Assembly (NCBI GenBank): GCA_033675265.1 | Contig: JAUJYZ010001008.1 | Coordinates: 83,501-147,500, forward strand | Source of the DNA: Actinostola sp. cb2023 | Taxonomy: Eukaryota > Cnidaria > Anthozoa > Actiniaria > Actinostolidae | Direction of reading: 5' to 3' | DNA: 64,000 nucleotides | Program-made: the position numbers and the translations under genes | In this document: positions 31,656 to 41,299 of the stretch, in pieces | Layout: every line of letters begins with the position of its first letter | Position numbering within the stretch: position 1 is the stretch's first letter | Notes under the pieces: model-generated | The model's input: only the letters and a program-made list of their open reading frames with translations | What the model was told of the DNA's origin: nothing | The model's database searches: none

Positions 31656-34600
31656 CTGAGACATGGAAAATGAATGCATAAGAATTATATAACGGCAGTC
31701 CTGCAAAGTCAGTCTTACTGCACTCTATTACTATACAGAGTTATTGTTTGTTGCTGTTATTGTTGTTGTTGTTGGTGGTGGTGCTGTTGCTGTTGTTGGT
31801 GGTACTGTTGTTGCTGCTGTTGTTGGTAGTGCTGCTGCTGCTGTTGTTGTTGTTGTTGTTGGTGCTGCTGCTGGTGTTGTTGGTGGTGGTGTTGCTGTTG
31901 GTGGTGCTGATGTTGGTGGTGCTGTTGTTGTCAGTTGTTGTTGGTGTTGGTGGTGGTGGTGCTGTTGCTGTTGTTGGTGGTGGTGGTACTGTTGTTGCTG
32001 CTGTTGTTGGTAGTGCTGCTGCTGCTGTTGTTGTTGTTGTTGTTGGTGCTGCTGATGTTGGTGGTGCTGTTGTTGTCAGTTGTTGTTGGTGCTGTTGTTG
32101 TTGGTGCTGCTGCTGGTGTTGTTGGTGGTGGTGTTGCTGTTGGTGGTGCTGATGTTGGTGGTGCTGTTGTTGTCAGTTGTTGTTGTTGCTGCTGTTGTTG
32201 GTAGTGCTGCTGCTGCTGCTGTTGTTGTTGTTGTTGGTGCTGCTGATGTTGGTGGTGCTGTTGTTGTCAGTTGTTGTTGGTGCTGTTGTTGTTGGTGCTG
32301 CTGCTGGTGTTGTTGGTGGTGGTGTTGCTGTTGGTGGTGCTGATGTTGGTGGTGCTGTTGTTGGTGGTGGTGGTACTGTTGTTGCTGCTGTTGTTGGTAG
32401 TGCTGCTGCTGCTGTTGTTGTTGTTGTTGGTGGTGCTGCTGATGTTGGTGGTGCTGTTGTTGTCAGTTGTTGTTGGTGCTGTTGTTGTTGGTGCTGCTGC
32501 TGGTGTTGTTGGTGGTGGTGTTGCTGTTGGTGGTGCTGATGTTGGTGGTGCTGTTGTTGTCAGTTGTTGTTGGTGCTGTTGTTGTTGTTGTTGGTGGTGC
32601 TGTTGTTGTTGGTGCTGTTGTTGTTGGTGGTGGTGCTGTTGTTGCTGCTGTTGTTGGTAGTGCTGCTGCTGTTGTTGTTGTTGTTGTGGCTGTTGGTGGT
32701 GGTGCTGTTGTTGTTCTTGCTGTTGGTGGTGTTGTTGCTGCTGTTGTTGTTGCTGTTGGTGGTGTTGTTGCTGCTGTTGTTGTTGGTGGTGGTGGTGGTG
32801 CTGTTGTTGTTGCTGTTGTTGTTGGTGTTGTTGTTGGTGCTGCTGCTGCTGCTGTTGTTGTTGGTGGTGGTGTTGCTGTTGGTGGTGTTGATGTTGGTGG
32901 TGCTGTTGTTGTCAGTTGTTGGTGGTGGTGGTGCTGTTGTTGCTGCTGTTGTTGGTAGTGCTACTGCTGCTGCTGTTGTTGGTGCTGTTGTTGGTGCTGC
33001 TGTTGTTGGTGCTATTGTTGTTGGTGCTGCTGTTGTTGTTGTTGGTGTTGCTGTTGTTATTGTTGTTGGTGCTGCTGTTGTTGTTGTTATTGTTGGTGCT
33101 GCTGTTGTTATTGTTGTTGGTGCTGTTGTTGTTGTTGGTGCTGCTGTTTGTTGTTGCTGCTGCTGCTATTGTTGTTGGTGCTGTTGTTGGTGCTGCTGTT
33201 GTTGGTGCTATTGTTGTTGGTGCTGCTGTTGTTGGTGCTATTGTTGTTGTTGCTGCTGTTGTTATTGTTGTTGGTGCTGTTGTTGTTATTGTTGGTGCTG
33301 CTGCTGTTGTTATTGTTGTTGGTGCTGTTGTTGTTGTTGGTGCTGCTGTTTGTTGTTGCTGCTGCTGCTATTGTTGGTGGTGGTGGTGCTGTTGTTGCTG
33401 CTGCTGTTGTTGTTGGTGCTGCTATTGTTGGTGGTGGTGTTGCTGCTGTTGTTTGTTGTCCTTGCTGCTGTTGTTGTTGGTGGTGGTGCTGTTGTTGTTG
33501 TTGTCGTTGGTGGTGCTGTTGTTGGTGTTGGTGCTGGTGCTGTTGTTGGTGCTGCTGCTGTAGTTGGTGGTGCTCTTGTTATTGTTGTTATTGTTGTTGG
33601 TATTGGTGGTAGTGGCACTGGCGAGGGTGTTGCCATTGCTTTTGTCAAGCTTTTCTTAGTGGTGACACTGATGTTGCTGTTGGTATTGGAGTCATACATG
33701 TAGCTACTGTTGAACAAGTTGGGTTAATCATGTAAAACCTCTCCAGGCTGCTCACCTTTATTGTGATTGAGAAATTCTTCTGTAAAGATAGGAATACTAA
33801 ATGAAGGGAGATCTTCCTCCTCCTCGCCATCATTGCTTTTCCCATTAACAGTTTGCATGTGTTTGCGTCCATAAATGTGCTCTTTCTTGTTGTGCAAGTT
33901 ATTGAAGTACTGATTGCATGGCTTGCAATACAAGTCATCTTCTTCACACAGCTTTGTGAATCAGAACAATGGATGTGTAAGACATTAGCAACTCAACAAA
34001 ACCGGATACATTACAGGCTAGTTTACCCTTAGAGTCGTTTTCATATGAGTGGGAACGTTACTGTATTGTGCCGAAATTGAAAGACTATGATTGGATGTGA
34101 TGCATCTGTACGATTTTTGATTGGTTCAGAAAGGAAGCTGGTACCATAGGTTTCCCAAGATTTCACACTTATACGAAAACGATGGATCATTCACGACTTA
34201 GCTACAATGTAAGCTGTGGAATAGATGTAAGTCACAAAATGATCCATGTAAATGTTATCATCTAATCATCCTTCAACAAGGCCATAGATACATGTAGTCA
34301 TATTTGATTGTCATTCACATTCAAATACAACCACATTCATACTAAAAGTAGTCGTTGATGATGAAGTGAATTACCTCAATTCCATTCGAATAGCACCCAT
34401 CAGTCGATTCTGTACCTAAAGAGATGTATCATTATTGGTATTCAGTGGTTGGTCCATTAGATAAGAGTCTGTCATTTCATTCATTCATCCATCCATCCAT
34501 CCATCCATCCATCCATCCATCCATCCATCCATTCATTCATCCATCCATCCATCCAATAATCATCCATTCATCCATCCATTCATTCATTCATCCATCCATC

Positions 34601-36808
34601 CATCCATCCATCCATCCATCCATCCATCCATCCATCCATCCATCCATCCATCCATCCATCCATCCATCCATCCATCCATCCATCCATCCATCCATCCATC
34701 CATCCATCCATCCATCCATCCATCCATCCATCCATCCATCCATCCATCCATCCATCCATCCATCCATCCATCCATCCATCCATCCATCCATCCATCCATC
34801 CATCCATCCATCCATCCATCCATCCATCCAAACATCCATCCATTCATTCTCCATCCATTCAGCCATCCATCCATTCATCATCCATCCATCCATTCATTCA
34901 TCCATCCATCCATCCATCCATTCATTCATTCATCCATCCATCCATCCATCCATCCATCCATCCATCCATCCATCCATCCATCCATCCATCCATCCATCCA
35001 TCCATCCATCCATCCATTCATTCATTCATCCATTCATTCAACCATCCATCCATTCATCCATCCATTCATCCATTTATTCATCCATCCATTCATCCATCCA
35101 TCCAATCATCCAATCATCCATTCATCCATCCATTCAGCCATCCATTCATTCATCAATCCTTCCATCTATCCATCCATTCATCCATCCATTCATCCATTCA
35201 ACCATCCATCCATCCATCCATTCATTCATCCATTCATTCATTCATTCATTCATCCATTCATCCATCCATTCAACCATCCATTCATCCATCCATCCATTCA
35301 TCCATCCATTCATCCATCCATTCAACCATCCATTCATCCATCCATTCATCCATCCATCCATTCAACCATCCATTGATCCATCCATCCATCCATTCATTCA
35401 TCCATCCATTCATTCAAACAATTCACTCACATTTTCTTTTCCTTTCTTCCTGCTTCTTAAGAAAAGCCTTGTATGCATCAGTCTGTTGGTAGCTTTCCAG
35501 CTCTGCAACATATCTTTCTTTGTCTCTCTCTGCTTCATCTAGATATTTCTGCAAAAGAGACAGCATATTACAAGACATGCATCCAAAAGGGGTGAGGTAT
35601 AGTTTATATATTTGACACTGACTACAGGAATATCATTAGAAGCCAGCAAATTGTGAACTTTTTTTTTTTTAACCTTTATTTAAGCACAAAATTATCAACA
35701 GCTTTAGAAACTGGTTTACATGATAGTTGTGAGAATATTTGTATAAAAATCAATGTACAGTATATGATGCATACATAAAACATATAATAATAAACTCTGT
35801 GACAGCTACTTGTAAAATCAGTGCCACCTACTCTTGCCAATTATGGTATAATAATAATATTAAATAATAAATAAGTTCTTGAGAAACGCATCATACAATA
35901 GTCTCGATGCTTTTAACAATTACTAAGGACAAAACAGTGGCAAAAGCTAAATAGAAGGAAAAAAAAGGTATTAAATATTCCTAGTAAACAGGAAGGTTTT
36001 AAGTGAAGATTTGAAGGCAGCAACGGAGGCAGAGTGTTTTAAGTTTTCAGGGAGATTGTTCCAGAGCTTAATTACAATGTACTGTTATTGTTGCATCAGA
36101 ACACAGTTTAACTAAAATGGTCACAAATAAACATTGTATTTTAAAATAGAACAGATTTCAGACGTTTTTTTCCCTCCCTTTTATAAGTCCCGCCGGTTAT
36201 AAGCCCCCCCCCCCCCAATTATAAGCCCACCCCAAAACCCTTACGAAATTGTTTAAGCCCAGGGCTTTAATATAACCGGAATTCTACATGTACGATATAT
36301 AGTCAAACTCACCTGTTTTTGATCTTGAGTCATCTTACTCCACTGAGCTCCTAGCAGCTTAGTTACCTCAGGGAAAGGTAAATCAGGATGTTCAGCCCTG
36401 ATCTTTTCTCTGTTGTTATTTAAGAACTGTACATAGGCAGTTAAAGGGGCCCTTGGAGCATTTGCATCTCGTAGTGTTTTTCTTCTCTTTTTACCTTTAG
36501 GCCATCCTCCTTTCTTTTTCTGTAACAAAGAACAAATTAATGACATATTTAGTGGCAAATTAGTATGTCAGTACACAAGTGTATTAAGGGTCACGCGTTT
36601 ATTAGTTTTCCGACGAAGGGCTCAGACTCGAAATGTCAGTAAAGTGAAGTGCCATTTAATATTATTATAGAGTGCAAACACTAAAACCATGAAACAGTGC
36701 TAACTACTACCGAATGAATGGTTTAGTGAGGACTCCTGATTGGCACCGAAGACCGGCAACGGTTCATCGGACTGCCGAAAAGTTGTTCAAACTTGATCAT
36801 TTCGAGGG

Positions 36809-36858
<50 letters not shown>

Positions 36859-38149
36859 TCCGATTGCTGTCCAAGCCCAAACCACTTGGTCACACCATGA
36901 ATTCGTCTGAAAGTGTTTTGTTTTCTATAACTATTGTTCTATTGGTGCTATTTGTACTGTTACACGGTTTTAGTGTCTCACACTCTACACTGACGCAGCC
37001 CATACATGTACTATAGTGTACTCACTAGTTCCCATTTTGATTTGACTTACAGTTGTTTTGTCAGGAATTGCTACTTGAACCTGTCTATCATGAAGAAGAT
37101 CATCACCACTAACAAATCTGTCATCACTATCACCTCCACTTAATATATCAACTGTGATACAATAAAATCAATGTATAATGAACAAATAATACAATTGCTA
37201 TCACATATAATAGTATGCCATCCATTCATTGACTGCACTAATAATATAATTATATTCTGGAGGTCAGAGAGTTTTTCTCTTCTCTGAATTGGGCTACACA
37301 TGTAAAGCTCCGAAGGATTCGGATGGGTAATTAATAGCACTTTTCTATCTAATAATATGATAAGAAAGTTGTTTGCATGAATAATAATATTTAAAAAAAA
37401 TAAAATAATAATAATAATAATAATTAGTGGGTTGTAACATAAATTTATAATAATTTCAACTTCCTATGTTCTTCAAGCAGGTGTTTTTTATAGACCATAT
37501 TTTTGTCTCTCCTCTAGATGGATCTAGTGTTCTTAAATATTAAATCAAAGATGTCTACATTGGGTGACCATTCATTTGCAAATTAAAATTGATGTAAAGG
37601 GGTTGGTTTGGATTTATCAGGGTTTGGTTAGATGGAGAGCCTTTAATTGTAGGGGACTTTGTGTCCTATTGTTTCTTTGCCACCCCTTTGGCAAATTGTA
37701 AAATAAATAATAAATAAAATAAATATATAACCTTGAGAAAGGTCAGACACAAAGTCAGCTTCAGACGTAGGGAGATTCTGCCTTTCCTGGACAGTGTGAT
37801 GAAATTCTGTTGGCGTTCCATGACTGGCCGGAGTAAACCGCAATCTGAAAAAAAAAAAATTTATAAATCACAAGCGGTTTTCCATACGCTCGTGGTTCCA
37901 CTTGAGTTTTGAACATTTTGTGGCATCAAATCCATTGTCAATAAGAGTACAGACAATGGAAAACCGCTTGCGATTTCTTTTTTACAATAACAAAGTCAAA
38001 AAAACATCCAAAAGCAAGGATAAAGTTTGAAAGAAAAAACGTTTCAAGCACGCGCTGGATCCGTGCACAAGCGATTCGTCATTCTATGTGTCTGCCCTCT
38101 TATTGACAATGGCTGAGAGCCAATCAGATTGCGAGATTAAGCTCTGTTA

Positions 38150-38180
<31 letters not shown>

Positions 38181-40121
38181 CATGCATGTGCAAATATTAT
38201 TATCCCAAAAAAAAGATTGATTTTGGTCTTGAGTGGTCATGTAGTAAGTAATGCAATGTATGTATTATAATTTATAATATTCATTAATAATTCATTAGGC
38301 AGCTGTCCAATCTGTGCTCAGCATTCTGGTCACGTGGCTACCTTGTAACTCCCATACAATTTCCAAGAAACTTAAAGCACGGGGAGGGCTTGAATAGTTG
38401 GCAGGGAATAGGTGGGGTTGATTAATTACTGCTATTGTTCATAAGTATGATACAGAATAGTAATAAAGCTTATTAGTATTCTGTATCTGATACAGAATAC
38501 TAATAGACCTTATTAGTATTCTGTATCAGATACAGAATACTAATAAGCTCTATAAGTATTCTGTATCGATCAATGCATTATATGAGAGGAAAATACATTA
38601 TCCTAAAAGCTAATTAAGAGCTATTGGAGCTTAGACCTTCACAGTTTTAACTTACTTACTAATGATACAATCATTGAATTTCTAGCTTTGTGCGGCAATA
38701 CTTTCACAATCTCAAATAAATTATAACAAACTTTGAAAGACACGAGATTACTTCAAATTAAGGACTTAGCACAGTTCTCGCTAAATATTGCGTTACTTGC
38801 TACATTATTCTTTTCAAGAACCTCGAATTAGAAGATGGTAAAGTAATGTTAGTCGAACTAGAACTTCATACGGAATTTATGTGCCAAAAGACAAGTCAAT
38901 AGACTCTTTCCTTGCTACCTTGTTTTTACGAGACATCTGCCATTCTTCAAAACTCTTTACACTCCACTTTGTGCTAGTTTGGGCACATTCCCTCAACAAC
39001 TGACTCTCTTGTGATGCACTTTTGGCAGTTTACGAAAATTGCCAGTCATCGTCTCAAGTGCCCGTCTTAGCTCTAAGACCTTCCTGCGAGAACTGTTCTT
39101 GATTTGATTGAAAAGAATCAAAACTCCGTTCGCATTTCATTCACAATTAAAGCCCCCTTTGAAAACCAAACAAAAGTGTAAATGTACTATTCTAAATGAA
39201 AAAGCATTCATATTACATATTTGTCGTATTTGTTCTTTGTATATGACTCAATGAGCAATCAACTCTATTCAAAAACTACCAAGTATGAAAAGAAATAAAA
39301 CATTTATTAAACAATCGATATATTAACTAAGCTATAATACCAAACTGCTTTCATTGTTCAGTGCGGACAAGCAATCGGAATGAGAATTGAATGCTAAAAG
39401 AACAGTTATTATATTCTTTTCATCTCAATCAAATATTGACTACAATTCTGGTTGAAACGCCTACCTGGTTCAAACAATGATTAAACACTATCATAAGTAA
39501 TTTACAATATTCGTGACAATGTTGTATCTTATTTACAATCTCTCGCCTTCGGCTCGAGATTGAAAATAAGATACAACATTGCCACTCATATTGTAAATAC
39601 TACTTGAACTTACATTATCAAATAAGCAGAATTCCACACAAAAAAAAGACATTTCAATTTTTTTACAATCTTGACATTTAAATGATTGACAGGCTGATTG
39701 TGATAAGCAGATGATGCATAAATTATTCAGATTAAAAAAAATTATCATCAGTATCATATTATACCCTAGTAATATTTGTGAGACTTGTTTTTACTTCCGG
39801 CAAACGTGAGATGTTTCAGAGCCAATACCTTCCATCTACTCCTACTGTAGCAACAGCTAGATCGTGATCTTCTTGTCCTTGATGTTTAACACTGACTTCA
39901 ACAGGATCAAAGCTGTTCAAAGTAAATCCAGCGAGAGACGTAACGGTTGCATGGCCATCTAGAGTAGGAGTCAGAACTGCTAAACCACTCGTGTAGCATG
40001 TTGAATTCACAGCAGCAGAAACACTCGTATTTGCATCTAAAACATGAGCCAGAACAGACGATGTAGACACATCAGTTTCTAAGTCTTGGTCCTGTAATTC
40101 GTCAGCTACTCCTAGATCCAT
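31297..40121 (-). CDS. HMG20: HMG20 family HMG-box protein, eight exons
   Basis: Exons 40121-39829, 37844-37732, 37151-37051, 36519-36313, 35548-35431, 34415-34375, 33951-33756 and 31655-31297 join with consistent phases and GT-AG borders to 475 codons plus TAA. The protein has an acidic N-terminal region, a basic [11 protein letters not shown] segment (about 173-183), an HMG box (about 190-258), a C2H2 finger (C300, C303, H316, H322), the HMG20 signature [14 protein letters not shown] (343-356), a Leu-rich coiled coil (about 357-420) and a conserved C terminus. Vertebrate HMG20A/B have the same order without a finger and are near 320-350 residues (from memory). HMG20B is a subunit of the LSD1-CoREST histone demethylase complex and HMG20A modulates it, so a nuclear chromatin role is expected. 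A/B assignment is not possible because the duplication is likely vertebrate. All exons appear intact. Introns are heavily loaded with repeats. Confidence 0.93.
31741..33615. repeat. 1.9-kb (GTT/GCT/GGT)n trinucleotide array in HMG20 last intron
   Basis: Almost every third base pair fits a TTG/CTG/GTG pattern. A higher-order unit of about 195 bp is visible, with 'gtcagttgttgttggtgctg' near 32075, 32267 and 32462. On the HMG20 sense strand the array reads CAA/CAG/CAC, so the intron RNA is a long CAN repeat. Poly-Val/Leu and poly-Cys/Trp open frames here are artefacts. Confidence 0.97.
33756..33951 (-). CDS. HMG20: HMG20 exon 7 (C2H2 finger and [11 protein letters not shown] motif)
   Basis: Encodes [18 protein letters not shown] and [13 protein letters not shown], a C-x2-C-x12-H-x5-H finger of U1/matrin spacing, then an acidic EEEED run and [14 protein letters not shown]. 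Finger and HMG20 signature share one exon, so the finger is an integral part of this gene. Donor AAAG|GTGAGC. Confidence 0.93.
34030..34184. mobile_element. MITE with AGAGTCGTTTTC termini, copy in HMG20 intron
   Basis: 'tagagtcgttttcatatgag' at the left and 'acacttatacgaaaacga' at the right, with the internal words seen in copies at 15.4 and 18 kb in diverged form ('gattggttcag'). No nested element here. Confidence 0.8.
34375..34415 (-). CDS. HMG20: HMG20 exon 6 (41-nt micro-exon)
   Basis: A 41-nt exon with 'catctctttag' acceptor and ATTGAG|GTAATT donor. It restores the reading frame between exons 5 and 7 (residues [14 protein letters not shown]). It sits next to the CCAT array and would be easy to miss. 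Confidence 0.7.
34477..35418. repeat. 0.94-kb (CCAT)n array with CATT variants in HMG20 intron
   Basis: Nearly pure CCAT repeats in 34580-34830 and 34930-35020, and mixed CCAT/CATT elsewhere. The open frame reading SIHPSIHP and the minus-strand DGWMDGWM frames arise because the 4-bp unit gives a 12-bp codon period without stops. Confidence 0.98.
35431..35548 (-). CDS. HMG20: HMG20 exon 5 (HMG-box helix III)
   Basis: Acceptor 'tcttttgcag', reading [19 protein letters not shown] and [18 protein letters not shown]. The YLDEA-x-RDKERY run is diagnostic for the end of the HMG20 box. Donor follows AAAAT|GTGAGT, phase 1. Confidence 0.95.
35661..36080 (-). mobile_element. Non-LTR retrotransposon (LINE) 3' fragment
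   Basis: On the minus strand an open frame near 36075-35980 reads [19 protein letters not shown] then KSSLKTFLF and stops. This resembles the extreme C terminus of reverse-transcriptase proteins of LINE elements (the W/F-NNLP-x-x-x-R/K and FKxxLKxxLF motifs). About 320 bp of AT-rich 3' UTR follow, ending in an oligo-A tract (T run at 35660-35671). 5'-truncated, in sense orientation within an HMG20 intron. Confidence 0.7.
36165..36290. repeat. Degenerate TTATAAGCCC-type repeat with C14 tract
   Basis: 'ttataagcccccccccccc' and 'ttataagcccacccc' words with a poly-C run. Probably a decayed MITE. It abuts the donor side of HMG20 exon 4. Confidence 0.45.
36313..36519 (-). CDS. HMG20: HMG20 exon 4 (basic segment and HMG-box helices I-II)
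   Basis: Sixty-nine codons in phase 0. [15 protein letters not shown] leads into [15 protein letters not shown] and [17 protein letters not shown]. These match the HMG20 box closely (the Pro-Leu-Thr-x-Tyr-Val start and the LLG-x-x-WSK turn). Donor AACAG|GTGAGT. Confidence 0.95.
36699..36860 (+). rRNA. Degenerate 3' end of 18S rRNA (solo fragment)
   Basis: Contains the universal 3' minor-domain landmarks: 'ctactaccgaatgaatgg', 'gttcaaacttgatcattt', 'agtaaaagtcgtaacaaggt' and 'ttccgtaggtgaacctgcgg', then AAGGATCATT. Between them the sequence has drifted (for example 'gaccggcaacggttcatcgg'). Only about 160 bp of a gene of roughly 1.8 kb are present, without a 5.8S, so it is not a functional rDNA unit. 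It sits antisense in an HMG20 intron. Confidence 0.93.
37051..37151 (-). CDS. HMG20: HMG20 exon 3
   Basis: Acceptor 'tatcacag', donor AACT|GTAAGT. Encodes [18 protein letters not shown], an acidic Ser/Asp stretch, then [12 protein letters not shown]. Phase 1 in, phase 0 out. Confidence 0.75.
37732..37844 (-). CDS. HMG20: HMG20 exon 2
   Basis: Starts after a T-rich tract and 'ctttcag' style acceptor, reading [16 protein letters not shown]. Ends CTCAAG|GTTATA in phase 1. Low-complexity linker sequence with no known domain. Confidence 0.75.
37864..37976. mobile_element. Fold-back element, 113 bp, in HMG20 intron 1
   Basis: 'aaatcacaagcggttttcca' pairs with 'tggaaaaccgcttgcgattt'. A small internal hairpin (CCATTGTC / GACAATGG) lies before the right arm, and a further inverse of 'ccattgtcaataagag' occurs at 38097. 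Confidence 0.7.
37977..39500. other. Remainder of HMG20 intron 1
   Basis: AT-rich intron sequence with an A-tract of about 30 bp at 38152-38180 and the palindromic repeat at 38445-38572. No embedded gene seen. Confidence 0.5.
38445..38572. repeat. Palindromic tandem of ATACAGAATACTAATA
   Basis: The word 'gatacagaatactaataa' and its inverse 'ttattagtattctgtatc' alternate four to five times, giving a nested set of hairpins. Confidence 0.85.
39501..39599. mobile_element. 99-bp hairpin MITE with TCGCCTTCGGCTCGA apex
   Basis: 'tttacaatattcgtgacaat' and 'gttgtatcttatttacaatc' pair with the right arm up to 'ttgtaaata'. The apex 'tctcgccttcggctcgaga' resembles that of the element at 3662-3803, though the arms are unrelated. 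Confidence 0.85.
39829..40121 (-). CDS. HMG20: HMG20 exon 1
   Basis: Encodes residues 1-97, acidic at the start ([18 protein letters not shown]) and Val/Thr/Ser-rich after. The ATG is the first in frame after an upstream stop. A six-codon upstream frame (ATG GAA ATG CAA TGG ATC TAG) overlaps it. Donor GGAAG|GTATTG, phase 2. Confidence 0.8.
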
Positions 40122-40195
40122 TGCATTTCCATCAAAAAGTCGATCACAGACAACAGGAAGTGAGTTTGTGGAGACTTTCGAACGGAAGTGAGTTT
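40122..40195 (-). promoter_or_regulatory. HMG20 proximal promoter with two ETS-type sites
   Basis: 'caggaagtga' at 40154-40163 and 'cggaagtga' at 40183-40191 are direct-repeat ETS cores within 70 bp of the ATG. No TATA box is visible on the minus strand. This fits a TATA-less housekeeping-type promoter. Confidence 0.45.
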
Positions 40196-40495
40196 GATTT
40201 GGTTGTATTTAGAGGGGGGTTGTGCTTTCTTGTTCGAAAAGCTCCCAACGCTAATGGCGAACACGCAATATCAAAGACCACCCTCTTGTGAAGAACCTAT
40301 GGAAGAACCCGGATGTTATGACGTATTACTTTAAAAAAATTATAAATAATCGCTCTAAATTTCGTTACTTAGTAAAAAATATCATTTATGTTATCTAAAT
40401 TATTATACTTTGTTCAAATTAAAAGCGATTTCATTTCTAGTTTGTGGGAGTTTTTTAATATTTATGAAAAATTCACAAGTTTCGCTATTTCAGTG

Positions 40496-40578
40496 TGACG
40501 TCATGACAGTATCCCGGATGTGCAGACGCGCGGGGAATATAAAAACAAGATTTGCAACTACATGATATAATGGCGGCC
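40496..40578 (+). promoter_or_regulatory. CRE, TATA and YY1-like motifs of a divergent promoter
   Basis: A perfect palindromic CRE (TGACGTCA, 40496-40503), a TATAAAA box (40538-40544) and an AATGGCGGC YY1-type motif (40569-40577) lie in promoter order on the plus strand. They probably start the transcript of the EMI/collagen gene. Confidence 0.5.
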
Positions 40579-40775
40579 AAATTGTGCTTTTCTATGCCTT
40601 CTTGAGATAAAATATAAAGTATTATTGGCTCCAACTGGAAGAACAACATTTACGCTATGTATAGATAGGCTATGCGTTTACAAAATACACGTAAAAGCCA
40701 TATCATTCAGTGGAGCGAGACGTGTAAACAGCTGATTCTTCGGGACAGAGATCGATTCCTGCATCCGTCTTGCTG
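40570..40775 (+). other. Putative non-coding 5' exon of the EMI/collagen gene
   Basis: From about 30 bp after the TATA box to a strong donor, CTTGCTG|GTAAGC at 40775/40776. There is no long open frame. It could splice to 'gcatttgcag|TAAG' at 42488/42489, which lies 11 bases before the ATG at 42500. This link is inferred from signals only. Confidence 0.35.
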
Positions 40776-40904
40776 GTAAGCTCAAAGTTTATCGTTTAAG
40801 TATTCAAGTTTATACTAGTCTTACTACGTAAGTATTTAGTGCAGCATCAGTGATGTCTTCATACCCGATGTGTTATTAATATAGTCAGTTGAGCTATTCA
40901 TTCA

Positions 40905-41010
40905 GTAATAATAATAATAATAAAACTTTATTTCTACACGGTGTCACATCATTAAAATAAATGCTCTTCCTGAGAGCCGTGTTACATTGTAATAATAATT
41001 AAATTAATAT
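40905..41010. repeat. (TAA)n-tailed interspersed repeat
   Basis: 'aataataataataataaaac' followed by 'tttatttctacacggtgtca'. A similar TAA run joined to 'cactttatttaaag' occurs at 53716-53760. Such simple tails are typical of retroposed elements. Confidence 0.45.
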
Positions 41011-41087
41011 AGTGTTCAGATATGGTAGCTCAGTTGTTCTACATAGACTTTTATTTAGTACCAGTAGTTTGCATACAATGAAGACAT

Positions 41088-41232
41088 TGTATTCAACCAA
41101 TCACAGCGCGCGAAATCATTTCTCAACCAATCAGAATGCTTGGATACGGCATGATGATGGCGCGATACGGTCACGGTACGGCACGAACCGTACCGTAACA
41201 ACTACTTCCCACTCATACGAAAACGACTCTAA
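41088..41232. mobile_element. MITE copy with TAGAGTCGTTTTCG right end
   Basis: Inverse of the unique part of the 15.4-kb element: 'caaccaatcacagcgcgcga' and 'ccaatcagaatgcttggata' are followed by 'ctcatacgaaaacgactct'. The first arm is missing or decayed. Confidence 0.75.
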
Positions 41233-41299
41233 TACGAACGACTGTAGTAGTCTAGAACTGGTATTGACGCGAACCGGTCCAAGCATTGTTAATAGCTAA

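Noticed and set aside
31744..33703. Long poly-Val/Leu/Gly/Cys frames
   Set aside because: Translation of the (GTT/GCT/GGT)n array. Several frames are open at once, as expected from a trinucleotide repeat without TAA, TAG or TGA.
34424..35542. 372-codon plus-strand frame rich in SIHPSIHP
   Set aside because: It is the CCAT array read in a 12-bp codon period. The real coding sequence here is HMG20 exon 5 on the other strand.
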